Source: Candidatus Methylomirabilota bacterium
Lineage (GTDB): Bacteria; Methylomirabilota; Methylomirabilia; Rokubacteriales; CSP1-6
DNA length: 43,301 nucleotides
Direction: 5' to 3'
NCBI GenBank assembly: GCA_036001065.1
Contig: DASYUQ010000090.1
Location: 1 to 43,301, forward strand
Both the position numbers and the translations under genes were made by a program. The notes under the pieces were generated by a model. It was not told where the DNA came from, did no database searches, and saw only the letters and a program-made list of their open reading frames with translations. Shown piece by piece: positions 15,114 through 22,894 of the stretch (its first letter is position 1; every line of letters starts with the position of its first letter).

Positions 15114-16598
15114 CTAGCCTCCGCGAGCCGCCCGCGCGGCGGTGCGGCCGGCGATGCGGCCGAACACGGCGCCGGCCATCAGCCCCGCCCCGCCCGGATA
15201 GTTGTGATAGAAGAGCCCCCCCACCAGCTCGCCGGCGGCGAAGAGACCGGGAATCGGGCGCTGCTCGCAGTCGATCACCTGGGCGTCGGGTGTGATCCGC
15301 AGCCCCCCGAAGGTGAAGGTGATCCCCGTGGTCACGGCGTAGCCCACGTAGGGCGGCGTGTCGAGCGGCAGGGCCCAATTCGACTTGGGCGGCGTGATCC
15401 CCCGCGTGGCCTGGCCGTCCTTGATGGCCGGGTTGAAGACGCCGGGCTGGACGGCGGCGTTGAACGCGGTCACCGTGGCCACGAACCCCGCCCCGTCGAT
15501 CTCGAGCTTGCGGGCGAGCCCCTCCAGCGTCATGTCTTCCGCCTTCGTCACCTCGCGGATGCGGTACTCCTCGCGCAGCAGGTGGACGACCTTCTGGTCG
15601 AAGATCTGGAAGGCGGCGCGTCGGGGCTGCTCGATGACCGCCCGCCCGTATTTGACGTAGGTGTAGTTGCGGAAGTCCGCGCCCTCGTCCACGAAGCGCT
15701 CGCCCCGGAGGTTGACGATGATGCCCAGCGGATAGGAGTGCTTCTGGAAGTTGTCGCCGACCTTCCGATCGCCGTGCCAGGGCGCGTTGAGGTCCCACTG
15801 CACGGAGTGGCAGCCGCTCCAGTGGCCCCAGGGCAGCGCCCCGATCTCGAGCGCCATGCGGATGCCGTCGCCGGTGTTGTACGGGGTGCCGCGGACGCGC
15901 GCCAGCTCCCAGTTGGGGCCGAGGTAGCGCGTGCGCATCTCGGGGTTGGCCTCGAAGCCGCCCGAGGCCAGCACGACGGTGCGCGAAGCGAGTGACTCCG
16001 TGCCAGACGGGGTGCGCACGACGACGCCGGTGACGGCGCCCCGGTCGTCCACGATGAGGCGGGTGGCCTTGGCCTCGAAGCGCACGTCGATCCCGGCCTT
16101 GGCCGCCGCCGCGTACTCCATGTCGATCAGCCCCGCTCCCCCCCCCACCGCCTCCAGCACGAGCCCGCCCCAGAAGCGAAAGCGGTCGCCGACCTTGTAG
16201 GCCTGACGGCCGAACATGGGGATCCAGCGGATGCCGCGCCCCTTCATCCAGCGCACGGTCGGCTGGGACTCCCGCACCAGGAGCAGTGCCAGATCGGGGT
16301 CGGCGCAGTCCTCGGTGACCCGCATGAGGTCGTCGTAATACGTGTCCTCGGTGTATGGGTCCACCTCCATCGAGGCCGCTTCCCCGTCGGAGAGGTCGCC
16401 CACCAGCTCGCGCAGCTCCTCGAAGCTCTTGAACGCGAAGCGAAAGCCCCCGGCCGTGAAGAAGCCGTTGCCTCCGCGCCAGGCCTCGGGCGCCTTCTCT
16501 AGCACGAGCACGCGCGCACCGTGCTCGCGGGCCGAGAGGGCGGCGCAGAGGGCGGCGTTGCCGCCGCCGACCACGACGACGTCGTATGGTCCGCTCAC
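15114..16598 (-). CDS. FAD-dependent oxidoreductase, tricarballylate dehydrogenase (TcuA)-like
   Basis: A 494-residue flavoprotein of the fumarate reductase/succinate dehydrogenase family. The N-terminus has the dinucleotide site YDVVVVGGGNAALCAALSA, followed by the family strand VLVLEKAPEAWRGGN. The C-terminus has GLFAAGELVGGLFYHNYPGG, which positions FAD. The G-G-N-x-x-F motif (GGNGFFTAGGFRF) is typical of TcuA-like members. The start is GTG at 16598, eight bases after the EthD stop; upstream codons run back through that gene. The substrate is probably a small polycarboxylate, but this is family inference. The neighbour is a small EthD-like protein and no TcuB-like electron-transfer partner is seen. 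Confidence 0.87.
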   Translation of the reverse strand: MSGPYDVVVVGGGNAALCAALSAREHGARVLVLEKAPEAWRGGNGFFTAGGFRFAFKSFEELRELVGDLSDGEAASMEVDPYTEDTYYDDLMRVTEDCADPDLALLLVRESQPTVRWMKGRGIRWIPMFGRQAYKVGDRFRFWGGLVLEAVGGGAGLIDMEYAAAAKAGIDVRFEAKATRLIVDDRGAVTGVVVRTPSGTESLASRTVVLASGGFEANPEMRTRYLGPNWELARVRGTPYNTGDGIRMALEIGALPWGHWSGCHSVQWDLNAPWHGDRKVGDNFQKHSYPLGIIVNLRGERFVDEGADFRNYTYVKYGRAVIEQPRRAAFQIFDQKVVHLLREEYRIREVTKAEDMTLEGLARKLEIDGAGFVATVTAFNAAVQPGVFNPAIKDGQATRGITPPKSNWALPLDTPPYVGYAVTTGITFTFGGLRITPDAQVIDCEQRPIPGLFAAGELVGGLFYHNYPGGAGLMAGAVFGRIAGRTAARAARGG

Positions 16599-16605
16599 GT
16601 CGGGG

Positions 16606-16920
16606 TCAGCCCACGATCTCGCTGATCTGGATCTGCGGCTGGATGTTCGTGTAGTTCGGGATATCGCCCATGATCTCCTTGTTGTGCGCACCGATCCCCT
16701 TCTGGAAGTCGCCGAGCGCATTGAAGTAGAGGTGGCACGCCCCCACGAACGGCGCCGGGACCCCAGGCGCGCCGCCGGCCACGCCCTTGTCGACCTCGTA
16801 GCGGATCAGGCCGAAGCTCTTGAGCCGCTCGGCGACCAGCGTCATGTGCTTGTTCTTGTAGTAGTCGTGGTCGAACTTCTTGCCCGATTCGTTCGGGTAG
16901 AGCACCGTCACGCGGATCAT
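16606..16920 (-). CDS. EthD-like small dimeric alpha/beta-barrel protein
   Basis: A 104-residue protein of the EthD family. It has the opening strand IRVTVLYPNESGKKFDHDYY, the K-x-K-H-M motif after it, and a final strand region ending in ISEIV. EthD proteins are dimeric ferredoxin-like folds found beside oxidative degradation genes; the biochemical role here is unknown. The start ATG has AGGAGG six to seven bases upstream. It is the first gene of a two-gene unit with the TcuA-like flavoprotein. Confidence 0.88.
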   Translation of the reverse strand: MIRVTVLYPNESGKKFDHDYYKNKHMTLVAERLKSFGLIRYEVDKGVAGGAPGVPAPFVGACHLYFNALGDFQKGIGAHNKEIMGDIPNYTNIQPQIQISEIVG

Positions 16921-16953
16921 GGCCGACCTCCTCTTGAGGGTGTGGTGAAGCGT

Positions 16954-16982
16954 ACGCTATGCGGGCCGCGCCGAGGTGTCAA
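16954..16982 (-). promoter_or_regulatory. Candidate sigma-70 promoter of the EthD-flavoprotein operon
   Basis: On the minus strand a perfect -35 TTGACA (16982-16977) is followed after 17 bases by TAGCGT (16959-16954), a weak -10. The EthD start lies 34 bases further. The perfect -35 and canonical spacing support it; the -10 matches only three of six positions. Confidence 0.45.
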
Positions 16983-17009
16983 GCGAGACGGCCCGTCGCG
17001 AAGAGGAGG

Positions 17010-17792
17010 CTAGGTCCCGCCCCGGGCCCGTCGCAGCATCTCGATCAAGACCGCGCGGCTGTCCCCGGCGCTGGTGACCTCCCGCGGGAACGGGATGCGC
17101 ACGCTCCACCGCCGCTGGCCTTGGCGGAGGCGGAGCTTGAACCCCAGGCGGTCCACGGCGGCCATCGTCGCCTCCTCGGCCTGGGCGCCCGCGAAGAACC
17201 GCGCGTAGGCCACCAGCGCGTCGGCGTGGTCGCGGTTCATGTGCTCGAGGATCCCCGGGGCGACCTCCGCCAGCGGGTCGGGCCGGGCCCGCCGGTACTC
17301 CTCCGCCTCCACCCACCCCATCGCGGCAAAGCCACCGACGAAGTAGACATCGGTGACCTCGAGCCGCCAGAAGCCGAAGTCCTCGAACTCCGCCCAGTAG
17401 GCCGCGCTCTGGTGACGGGCGAGGTACGTCGCCCGCGCGGCGACCCGCTGCTCGGCCGGCAGGGGGCGCGCCTCGCCCATCAGCGTCACCCGCCCGGCCG
17501 CCAGCGGTTCGCCGGTCGTCCCGGCCTGGGTCACGAAGAGGCTGGCGCGGGGATCCGCCCCCAAGTTCTGCGTGTGCATCGCCATCGAGCTGATCAGGAG
17601 CAGCGGGCGCCCCTCGGCGTCGAGCGCGTACGGCATGATCGAGCCGAACGGGTGGCCGGGATGCTTGCGCGAGAGCGTCGCCAGCGTCCCCGTCCGTCCC
17701 TGGTCCACCAGCGTGCGGGCGCGCTCGGCGAACGTGGGCTCGGGGACCGGGGGCGCGTCGGACACGCGCGGCGGATCGGCGTGACGGCTCAT
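17010..17792 (-). CDS. HugZ-like protein: split-barrel FMN-binding domain plus DUF2470
   Basis: A 260-residue protein. Residues about 20-165 form a pyridoxamine-phosphate-oxidase-like split barrel (TGTLATLSRKHPGHPFGSIM; PLLLISSMAMHTQNLGADPRASLFV; GRVTLMGEA). Residues about 175-255 form the DUF2470 domain with LEHMNRDHADALVAYA. This two-domain layout is that of HugZ/HutZ-type heme-associated proteins, but related flavin or heme binders share it, so the substrate is uncertain. Its ATG overlaps the stop of the upstream Fic remnant (ATGA), so it may have been the second gene of an older operon. Confidence 0.85.
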   Translation of the reverse strand: MSRHADPPRVSDAPPVPEPTFAERARTLVDQGRTGTLATLSRKHPGHPFGSIMPYALDAEGRPLLLISSMAMHTQNLGADPRASLFVTQAGTTGEPLAAGRVTLMGEARPLPAEQRVAARATYLARHQSAAYWAEFEDFGFWRLEVTDVYFVGGFAAMGWVEAEEYRRARPDPLAEVAPGILEHMNRDHADALVAYARFFAGAQAEEATMAAVDRLGFKLRLRQGQRRWSVRIPFPREVTSAGDSRAVLIEMLRRARGGT

Positions 17793-18034
17793 AGCATCTT
17801 CCGCAAGGTGGCGATCCCTTCGGCCAGACCCCGGCCGTTGGCGTTGGCTCTCAGTCGGGGCATCAAGCGACCAACCCGACCATTACCATCCAGGAACGGA
17901 TGGATGGCCTCGAACTGGACATGCATCAGCGCGGCCTGCACGAGGATCGGCAGCGACCGATCGTGAAGGAACTTCTCCCACGCGTCGAGGCACTCCATGA
18001 GCGCCTCGGGCGGCGATAATAACACAGATGCCAT
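17789..18034 (-). pseudogene. Truncated Fic (AMPylase) gene remnant
   Basis: About 80 codons carry the Fic core motif IHPFLDGNGRVGRLM, a good match to HxFx(D/E)GNGRxxR, and the preceding helices SPPEALMECLDAWEKFL and ALMHVQFEA. The N-terminal about 150 residues that Fic proteins normally have, including the start of the catalytic helix bundle, are missing. After the motif the sequence runs quickly into a short unrelated tail ending A-T-L-R-K-M-L. The similarity stops at about 18034, only 60-110 bases from the toxin-antitoxin promoter, so the 5' part was probably lost when that module arrived. A live small protein cannot be excluded. Confidence 0.8.
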
Positions 18035-18094
18035 TGAAAGAGACCTTTCAGAGGTCGGTGGATTAGCAGGGCCTCTCCCGGCGCGCGGTGGCGC

Positions 18095-18124
18095 TTGTCC
18101 CAGTGGTATGACCATGGTTATACT
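18095..18124 (+). promoter_or_regulatory. Promoter of the toxin-antitoxin pair
   Basis: TTGTCC (18095-18100) and TATACT (18119-18124) are separated by 18 bases, 22 bases before the antitoxin ATG. The -10 matches the consensus at five of six positions. Confidence 0.65.
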
Positions 18125-18136
18125 CTTGCCATACCA
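18104..18136. promoter_or_regulatory. Candidate autoregulatory operator of the toxin-antitoxin pair
   Basis: GTATGACCATGGTTATAC (18106-18123) is an 18-base near-palindrome with one mismatched pair and a perfect ACCATGGT centre, overlapping the -10. Outer arms TGGTATG (18104-18110) and CATACCA (18130-18136) form a second inverted repeat. Ribbon-helix-helix antitoxins bind such short symmetric sites to repress their own operon; the assignment to this antitoxin is inference. Confidence 0.65.
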
Positions 18137-18146
18137 GGGAGGCGGC

Positions 18147-18404
18147 ATGCCGAAGGCAGCGACGAAGGTCGCCGTCAGCATCCCGGACGATCTCTATCGC
18201 ATCCTCGAGCGGGTGCGCCGGGCGAGGGGCAAGACCCGGAGCGCCGCGATCCAGGAGGCCCTCCGGCATTGGCTCGACCACGAGGCCCAGCGGGCGCTGG
18301 TCCGCGAGTACGAGGCGGGGTACCGGCGCAAGCCCGAGGGGCGCCGGGAGGTCAAGGCCGCGGAAGCGGCCGCCATCCGTCTTCTGGCCGCCGAAGATTG
18401 GTAA
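18147..18404 (+). CDS. Ribbon-helix-helix (CopG-type) antitoxin
   Basis: An 85-residue protein with an N-terminal RHH fold: strand KVAVSIPDDLYRILERV, then RGKTRSAAIQEALRHWLDHE. The C-terminal part is charged and Ala-rich (VREYEAGYRRKPEGRREVKAAEAAA), as in antitoxins that wrap around MazF-type toxins. ATG 18147 is preceded by AGGGAGG. Its TAA shares one base with the toxin ATG (TAATG), the usual coupling of such pairs. It should bind the symmetric site in its own promoter. Confidence 0.9.
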   Translation: MPKAATKVAVSIPDDLYRILERVRRARGKTRSAAIQEALRHWLDHEAQRALVREYEAGYRRKPEGRREVKAAEAAAIRLLAAEDW

Positions 18405-18718
18405 TGCGCCGCGGCGAGGTGTGGTGGGCGGAGCTGCCGGCCCCCGCCGGCCGGCGGCCGGTGGTGCTGCTGTCACGCAACGAGGCCTATGCCGTGCGCG
18501 AGTTGGTGACCGTCGCCTCAGTCACGACGCGGATTCGGCAGATTCCCACCGAGGTTGGTCTCGGGCCCGCGGAAGGGTTGCCGAAGGCATGCGTGGCCAA
18601 CCTCGACACGATCACAACCATCCCCAAGCGGGCGCTGACGCAGCTCATCGGCCCGCTCCCGCCGGAAAAGCTGGCGGCCGTGGAGCGCGCGCTCCGATTC
18701 GCTCTCGGCCTCTCCTAA
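18404..18718 (+). CDS. MazF/PemK-type endoribonuclease toxin
   Basis: A 104-residue toxin of the PemK/MazF family. It has the opening RRGEVWWAELPAPAGRRPVVLLSRN, the strand LVTVASVTTRIRQIPTEV, the V-A-N-L-D-T-I-T-T-I segment and the closing helix LPPEKLAAVERALRFALGL. Family members cleave mRNA at short sequences and are neutralised by the cognate antitoxin. The frame starts by overlapping the antitoxin stop. The sequence is intact, including the Arg of the R-P-V-V-L-L segment that forms the catalytic pocket in relatives. Confidence 0.92.
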   Translation: MRRGEVWWAELPAPAGRRPVVLLSRNEAYAVRELVTVASVTTRIRQIPTEVGLGPAEGLPKACVANLDTITTIPKRALTQLIGPLPPEKLAAVERALRFALGLS

Positions 18719-18740
18719 CCGGCCGGGGCGGGAGTCGGCC

Positions 18741-21700
18741 CTACTCGCTGGTCGCGGTGAACGGGCAGATCTGATTGTACGCGCAGAAGCGGCACGCGTT
18801 GTAGGAGGGCGTCGCCTCGAACCGGCGCGCGCGAATGCCGGCGGCCGCCGCCTTCACCGCCGCCACCGCTTCCTTTATATCCTCCTCGGTCGGGGTGTGG
18901 CGGCCGATCAGGTTCGAGTCCACGAAACGAAGCTCCAGGCGCTGGGGCGGCGTGCCCGTCATCTCCCGCCAGGCCAGCGCGTAGATCTTGAGCTGGAGAC
19001 TCGCCACGGTGCGGCGGTCGGCGTCCTTCTGCCGGACGACGTCGCCCGTCTTGTAGTCGACGATCACCGCGCCGAGCAGGTCCTCGTCCACGCGGTCGAA
19101 GCGGCCCCGGACGCGGTCAGGCCCCAGGTTGAAGCCGAACTCCTTCTCGACGTGCGTCGGCTTGGCGCCCGCCGCCTCCTCCTCGTGCCAGAAGCGCGTC
19201 AGCGCCTTGCGCCCGGCCGCCCGCCGGGCCTCCTCGTGCTCGCGGGTGAGGAAGCCTTCCGCCGGCTCGTTCAACCCAGGGCGCTCGCGCAGGATGTCCT
19301 CCCCGGCCCACGCGCGTTCGTACGCGCCCAGGAGATCGTCGAGCGGAGTGTAGTTGCCGACCGCCCGCCGGCGTAGGTAGTACTCGACCGTCTTGTGGAC
19401 GATCGATCCGTAGGCGACGGTGTGGTGCCGCCGGATCGGGACCCTCAGGACGTGGACGTATTGATACTTGAGCGGGCACGTCTGATAGTCGTCGATCTGC
19501 TTGTGACTGATCGTCAGCTCTTCATCCGGCGCCAGCGGCACCATCGTGCCTTCGCCGGTCTGCGCCGGCGGCGCGAACCGTTCGATCTCCTCGACTGCGC
19601 GGGCCTTGAAGGGGTGCGCGGCATCGCGCGGCAGGTCGAGCGCCTCCAGCACGAACTGGCTCACCTTGCGCTGACGGGTGCCGCCGTAGTCGCGCGCGCT
19701 CGTGTGGTAGAGCTCGCGCTTGGCGCGCGTCATGCCCACGTAGAAGAGGCGGCGCTCCTCTTGGAGATGGAAGTCGCCGGAGGGCAGCGTGTCCTTGATC
19801 ATCGCCACGGGCAGCTCCAGCGCGTCCCGCCGCCGCCGCGACGGGAACTTGTCCTGCACGAGATTCACCAGGAAGACCACCGGGAACTCGAGGCCCTTGG
19901 CCTTGTGGACGGTGAGCACGTGCACGGCCGGGGTTTCGACGTCCGCTTCAGCCACGGCCGGATCCTCTCCAGCGTCGATCAGCGCGTCGAGGTGCTTGAC
20001 GAACTCCCGCACATTGTCGTAGCGGAGCGCCTTGGACGCCGACCGGATCCGATCGAAGAACTTCGCGATGTTGTTCGTTTCCGCGATGTCCCGCGCCGTC
20101 TCCGCCCGGTACATCCGTCCCAGCCAGCCACAGTCCTTCAGGAACTGGTACAGCACCTCGCCCGTCGGGACCTCCCGTCCCAGCTCCATGTAGCGGGCGA
20201 GATGCGCCACGAGATGACCGACGGCCGCGTGCCCCTCCTCGCTGACCTCGTCGCGCAACTCGGCGATCTTGTCGACCCGTCGGAGGACGTCGAACAGCGA
20301 GACGTGCTTGCGATCGGCGTAGGTCGAGCAGCGGGTGAGATCGACGATCGGCACCTGGTAGAGCTCGGACGATGCCAGATAGTGCAGGCTCACCGACTCG
20401 TCCACGTGCACAACCGCGCGCAGAAAGGCGATGAGCAGCCGGATCTCCGGACGACCATAGAGTCCGGCGTTCCCGGAGAAGGTCCACGGAATGCCGCGGA
20501 GGTTCAGGGAGCGGAGGAACTGGTCGGCGTCCCCGTTCGAGCGCACCAGGACCGCCACATCGTCGTAGCGCCATACTCCCTCTTCGACCCGCTCGCGGAT
20601 CATCTGGGCGACGGCGTCCGCCTCCTGGCTCGCCGTCTCGTAGTGCAGGTGGGCGGGCGACCGGCCGGCTCCCGCCCGCGCCGTGAGCTGCTTGCTGATT
20701 CCGCTGCGGACCTCCAGTCGGTCGGGGTTGTTGTACTGGATGAGCCGGTAGGCGGCGTCCAGGATCTCCTGCGTCGACCGGTAATTGTCGGTCAGGACGA
20801 TCTGGGCGGCTTCAGGATAGGCCTCGAGGAAGCCCAGCACATTGGAGATGGCGGCGCCCCGGAACTTGTAGATCGAGTTGTGGACTACAATCCCCTCGGC
20901 CACGAAGTTGTGCGTGCGGTCTATCTCGAGATCATAGACGTCCTGCATTTGGACTCTCTCGGAAACGTCGACCACCCGCTCGTACACGACTCGATTGTCC
21001 CTGACAACGGGCACGTAGTGTCCGGGCAGCACGTTCCCGGCTGGCATGACGAGCGCCCCCTTGGACTTCACCGGGCCCCGTCCAACATCAAAGCAAACCT
21101 CGAGAATGCCGCCGGTCAGTTCGCAGAGGAGCTCGGCCCGAATACCGACCTCACGCAGCGAGGTGCTTGTGGCCCGATGGCGCCATCCACGCTTCGCCTT
21201 GCGAAGTGAGAGCCCGGCAGCGCGCAGGCGTTCGATTACACCTGGCGCCGAAGTCTCCACGCTGACTCCGTGGAGAATCTGGGGTGCCTTGAGGAGCCTC
21301 GCCCCCTTCTTAGGTGCGTACCGGCGCCAGCACATCGTAAGAACAACCTTGACGCGCGATTGCCCGCCGCGATGCACTCCGCCTAGGGCGAAGTGGTGTG
21401 CGTTCAGATCGATACCCAGCTCGACGGCCAGCATTTCGGCGTTCTTTCTCGTTTCGAGCTGGCGGAAGAGTCCCTCGAGGTAGTTGCCAACAATCATCAC
21501 GTCACTGCGAGGCATGAACGGCAACGTGGGAATCGAGTATTTCAGCGACCACAGCACCTCATGGTAGCGAGCCTCAGCCTCCGAGCGAAACGCGCGAAGG
21601 CCAACGATCCGATCCGCTCCAGCTTCCAAGCGGAGCCGGACCGCCAAATCATTCGTAACGCCGATACGCCAACCGAGATCCCGCCGCTCCATTAGGTAAA

Positions 21701-22787
21701 CGTAGGTAAGCTCGTCTGACGGCCCTCGCCTCGGCACATAACAGAACATCTTGTGGTTATCGGTCACAGTGAGCCGGCGCCCCGACTCGGTCTCGAATGT
21801 CAAAAGGCGCGTGTGCTTTCTCTGCCTGAACACGCGTGTGACAACGCTTGTTCCTAGGAAGCCTTTCCCCGCTGCTGTGAGGACTGCATCACCGGGCTTA
21901 AATGATTCGATCGGGCGAGGACCGGTCGCGGTCTCCACCAGTGTGCCGGACGGCAGGCATTGATCGTCATCAGCGACGACCGCCACGTTGGCGTGACGCG
22001 CCGCCAGCAGCTTCACGAGCTCGAACTGCGCGTAGTTCGTGTCCTGGAACTCGTCCACCAGGATGTACTTGAAGCGGCGCTGGTAGGCGCCCAGCACGTA
22101 GGGGCGCGCGCGGAGGAGGCGGAGCACGAGCACGATCTGGTCGCCGAAGTCGACGACGCCCTCGCGGGCCGTCAGCTCCCGGTACTTGGCGTAGGTCGCC
22201 GCCAGCTCGGCTTGCTGGGCGGCGCGCTGGCGCGCCTCCTCGTAGTCGGGGGCCAGCGTGGCCTCGCGGGCCAGCCGCTCGGCATAGGCCCCGTACTCTT
22301 CGGGCGCGACATCCTCGTCCTTGCAGCGGCTGATGAGCGTGATGAGCGCCTGCAGGTGCCTCGTCGGGTCGCCGAGTGGACGGTAGTGGTCGAGGGGCAG
22401 CTCGAAGAGCCGGTCCCGAAGGAAGATCACCTGCTCGGCGCGATTGAAAACCCGGAAATCGGGGGTGAGCCCGATCTCCAGCGCGTGCTCGCGCAGGATG
22501 CGGTCGCCGAAGGCGTGGAAGGTCGCGATCTCGACGTCGGCGTAGCCGTAGGGCACCAGGGTGTCGACGCGCTCCTCCATCTCCGCCGCGGCCTTGTCGG
22601 TGAAGGTCAGGGCGAGGATCTCTTCGGGCCGGGCCCGGCGCTGGGCGATCAGGTGGGCGATGCGCCGGGTGATGACGGTGGTCTTCCCGGTGCCGGCGCC
22701 GGCGACGATCAGGAGCGGGCCGGCGTCGTGGCTGACGGCCTCGCGCTGCGCCTCGTTGAGCCCCTCGAGGATGCGGTCGGCCGCCAT
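18741..22787 (-). CDS. UvrD-family helicase with C-terminal PD-(D/E)XK nuclease, intein-containing
   Basis: A 1348-residue precursor (987 after removal of the intein). The helicase has Walker A GAGTGKT (30-36), ALTFTDKAAAEMEERV, motif II LVDEFQDTNYAQF, motif III ADDDQ/S (interrupted by the intein after residue 276), NYRST and VHKAKGLEFPVVF. The C-terminus has a RecB-like nuclease: GRFDRVDEDLLGAVIVDYKTGD, then QLKIYALAW. An iron-sulfur-type cysteine set is present, with one Cys in YQTCPLKYQY and three in CRFCAYNQIC. This layout matches helicase-nuclease proteins of recombination repair such as AddB/AdnB relatives. ATG 22787 is the only sensible start. Confidence 0.94.
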   Translation of the reverse strand: MAADRILEGLNEAQREAVSHDAGPLLIVAGAGTGKTTVITRRIAHLIAQRRARPEEILALTFTDKAAAEMEERVDTLVPYGYADVEIATFHAFGDRILREHALEIGLTPDFRVFNRAEQVIFLRDRLFELPLDHYRPLGDPTRHLQALITLISRCKDEDVAPEEYGAYAERLAREATLAPDYEEARQRAAQQAELAATYAKYRELTAREGVVDFGDQIVLVLRLLRARPYVLGAYQRRFKYILVDEFQDTNYAQFELVKLLAARHANVAVVADDDQCLPSGTLVETATGPRPIESFKPGDAVLTAAGKGFLGTSVVTRVFRQRKHTRLLTFETESGRRLTVTDNHKMFCYVPRRGPSDELTYVYLMERRDLGWRIGVTNDLAVRLRLEAGADRIVGLRAFRSEAEARYHEVLWSLKYSIPTLPFMPRSDVMIVGNYLEGLFRQLETRKNAEMLAVELGIDLNAHHFALGGVHRGGQSRVKVVLTMCWRRYAPKKGARLLKAPQILHGVSVETSAPGVIERLRAAGLSLRKAKRGWRHRATSTSLREVGIRAELLCELTGGILEVCFDVGRGPVKSKGALVMPAGNVLPGHYVPVVRDNRVVYERVVDVSERVQMQDVYDLEIDRTHNFVAEGIVVHNSIYKFRGAAISNVLGFLEAYPEAAQIVLTDNYRSTQEILDAAYRLIQYNNPDRLEVRSGISKQLTARAGAGRSPAHLHYETASQEADAVAQMIRERVEEGVWRYDDVAVLVRSNGDADQFLRSLNLRGIPWTFSGNAGLYGRPEIRLLIAFLRAVVHVDESVSLHYLASSELYQVPIVDLTRCSTYADRKHVSLFDVLRRVDKIAELRDEVSEEGHAAVGHLVAHLARYMELGREVPTGEVLYQFLKDCGWLGRMYRAETARDIAETNNIAKFFDRIRSASKALRYDNVREFVKHLDALIDAGEDPAVAEADVETPAVHVLTVHKAKGLEFPVVFLVNLVQDKFPSRRRRDALELPVAMIKDTLPSGDFHLQEERRLFYVGMTRAKRELYHTSARDYGGTRQRKVSQFVLEALDLPRDAAHPFKARAVEEIERFAPPAQTGEGTMVPLAPDEELTISHKQIDDYQTCPLKYQYVHVLRVPIRRHHTVAYGSIVHKTVEYYLRRRAVGNYTPLDDLLGAYERAWAGEDILRERPGLNEPAEGFLTREHEEARRAAGRKALTRFWHEEEAAGAKPTHVEKEFGFNLGPDRVRGRFDRVDEDLLGAVIVDYKTGDVVRQKDADRRTVASLQLKIYALAWREMTGTPPQRLELRFVDSNLIGRHTPTEEDIKEAVAAVKAAAAGIRARRFEATPSYNACRFCAYNQICPFTATSE
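20877..21959 (-). mobile_element. Intein (361 residues) with GIY-YIG-like segment in the UvrD-type helicase
   Basis: It covers precursor residues 277-637. It begins CLPSGTLVET (block A), has TVTDNHKMF (block B), VYDLEIDRTHNF (block F) and ends in His-Asn before extein Ser638. A GIY-YIG-like segment at intein residues 85-145 reads YVYLMERRDLGWRIGVTND, then RLR and a Glu in SEAEARYHEV. Intein residues about 160-320 resemble no domain I recognise. The extein joins Q276 to S638 in helicase motif III, a known intein insertion site. Base composition is visibly more AT-rich than the flanking helicase, in keeping with recent transfer. Splicing residues Cys1, the block B His, and terminal His-Asn-Ser are all present. 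Confidence 0.93.
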
Positions 22788-22796
22788 GCCGCCTCG

Positions 22797-22802
22797 ACTA
22801 TA
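22797..22802 (-). promoter_or_regulatory. Candidate extended -10 promoter of the helicase gene
   Basis: On the minus strand TGGTATAGT gives an extended -10 (TG-N-TATAGT; hexamer at 22802-22797). Only nine bases separate the hexamer from the helicase ATG, so a transcript starting there would be nearly leaderless. No -35 match is seen. Confidence 0.4.
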
Positions 22803-22894
22803 CCAGTAGACGGGCGGCCGCTCGCGCGCCTATGCTTTCGCCCCATACGAGGAACGCCGCGCGTCCTCGCGATTCCCGAGCCAAGGAGACCGCC

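Noticed and set aside
18095-18718. A longer toxin frame starting at 18095
   Set aside because: It would cover the promoter and antitoxin in another frame; the TAATG overlap start at 18404 fits the family N-terminus.
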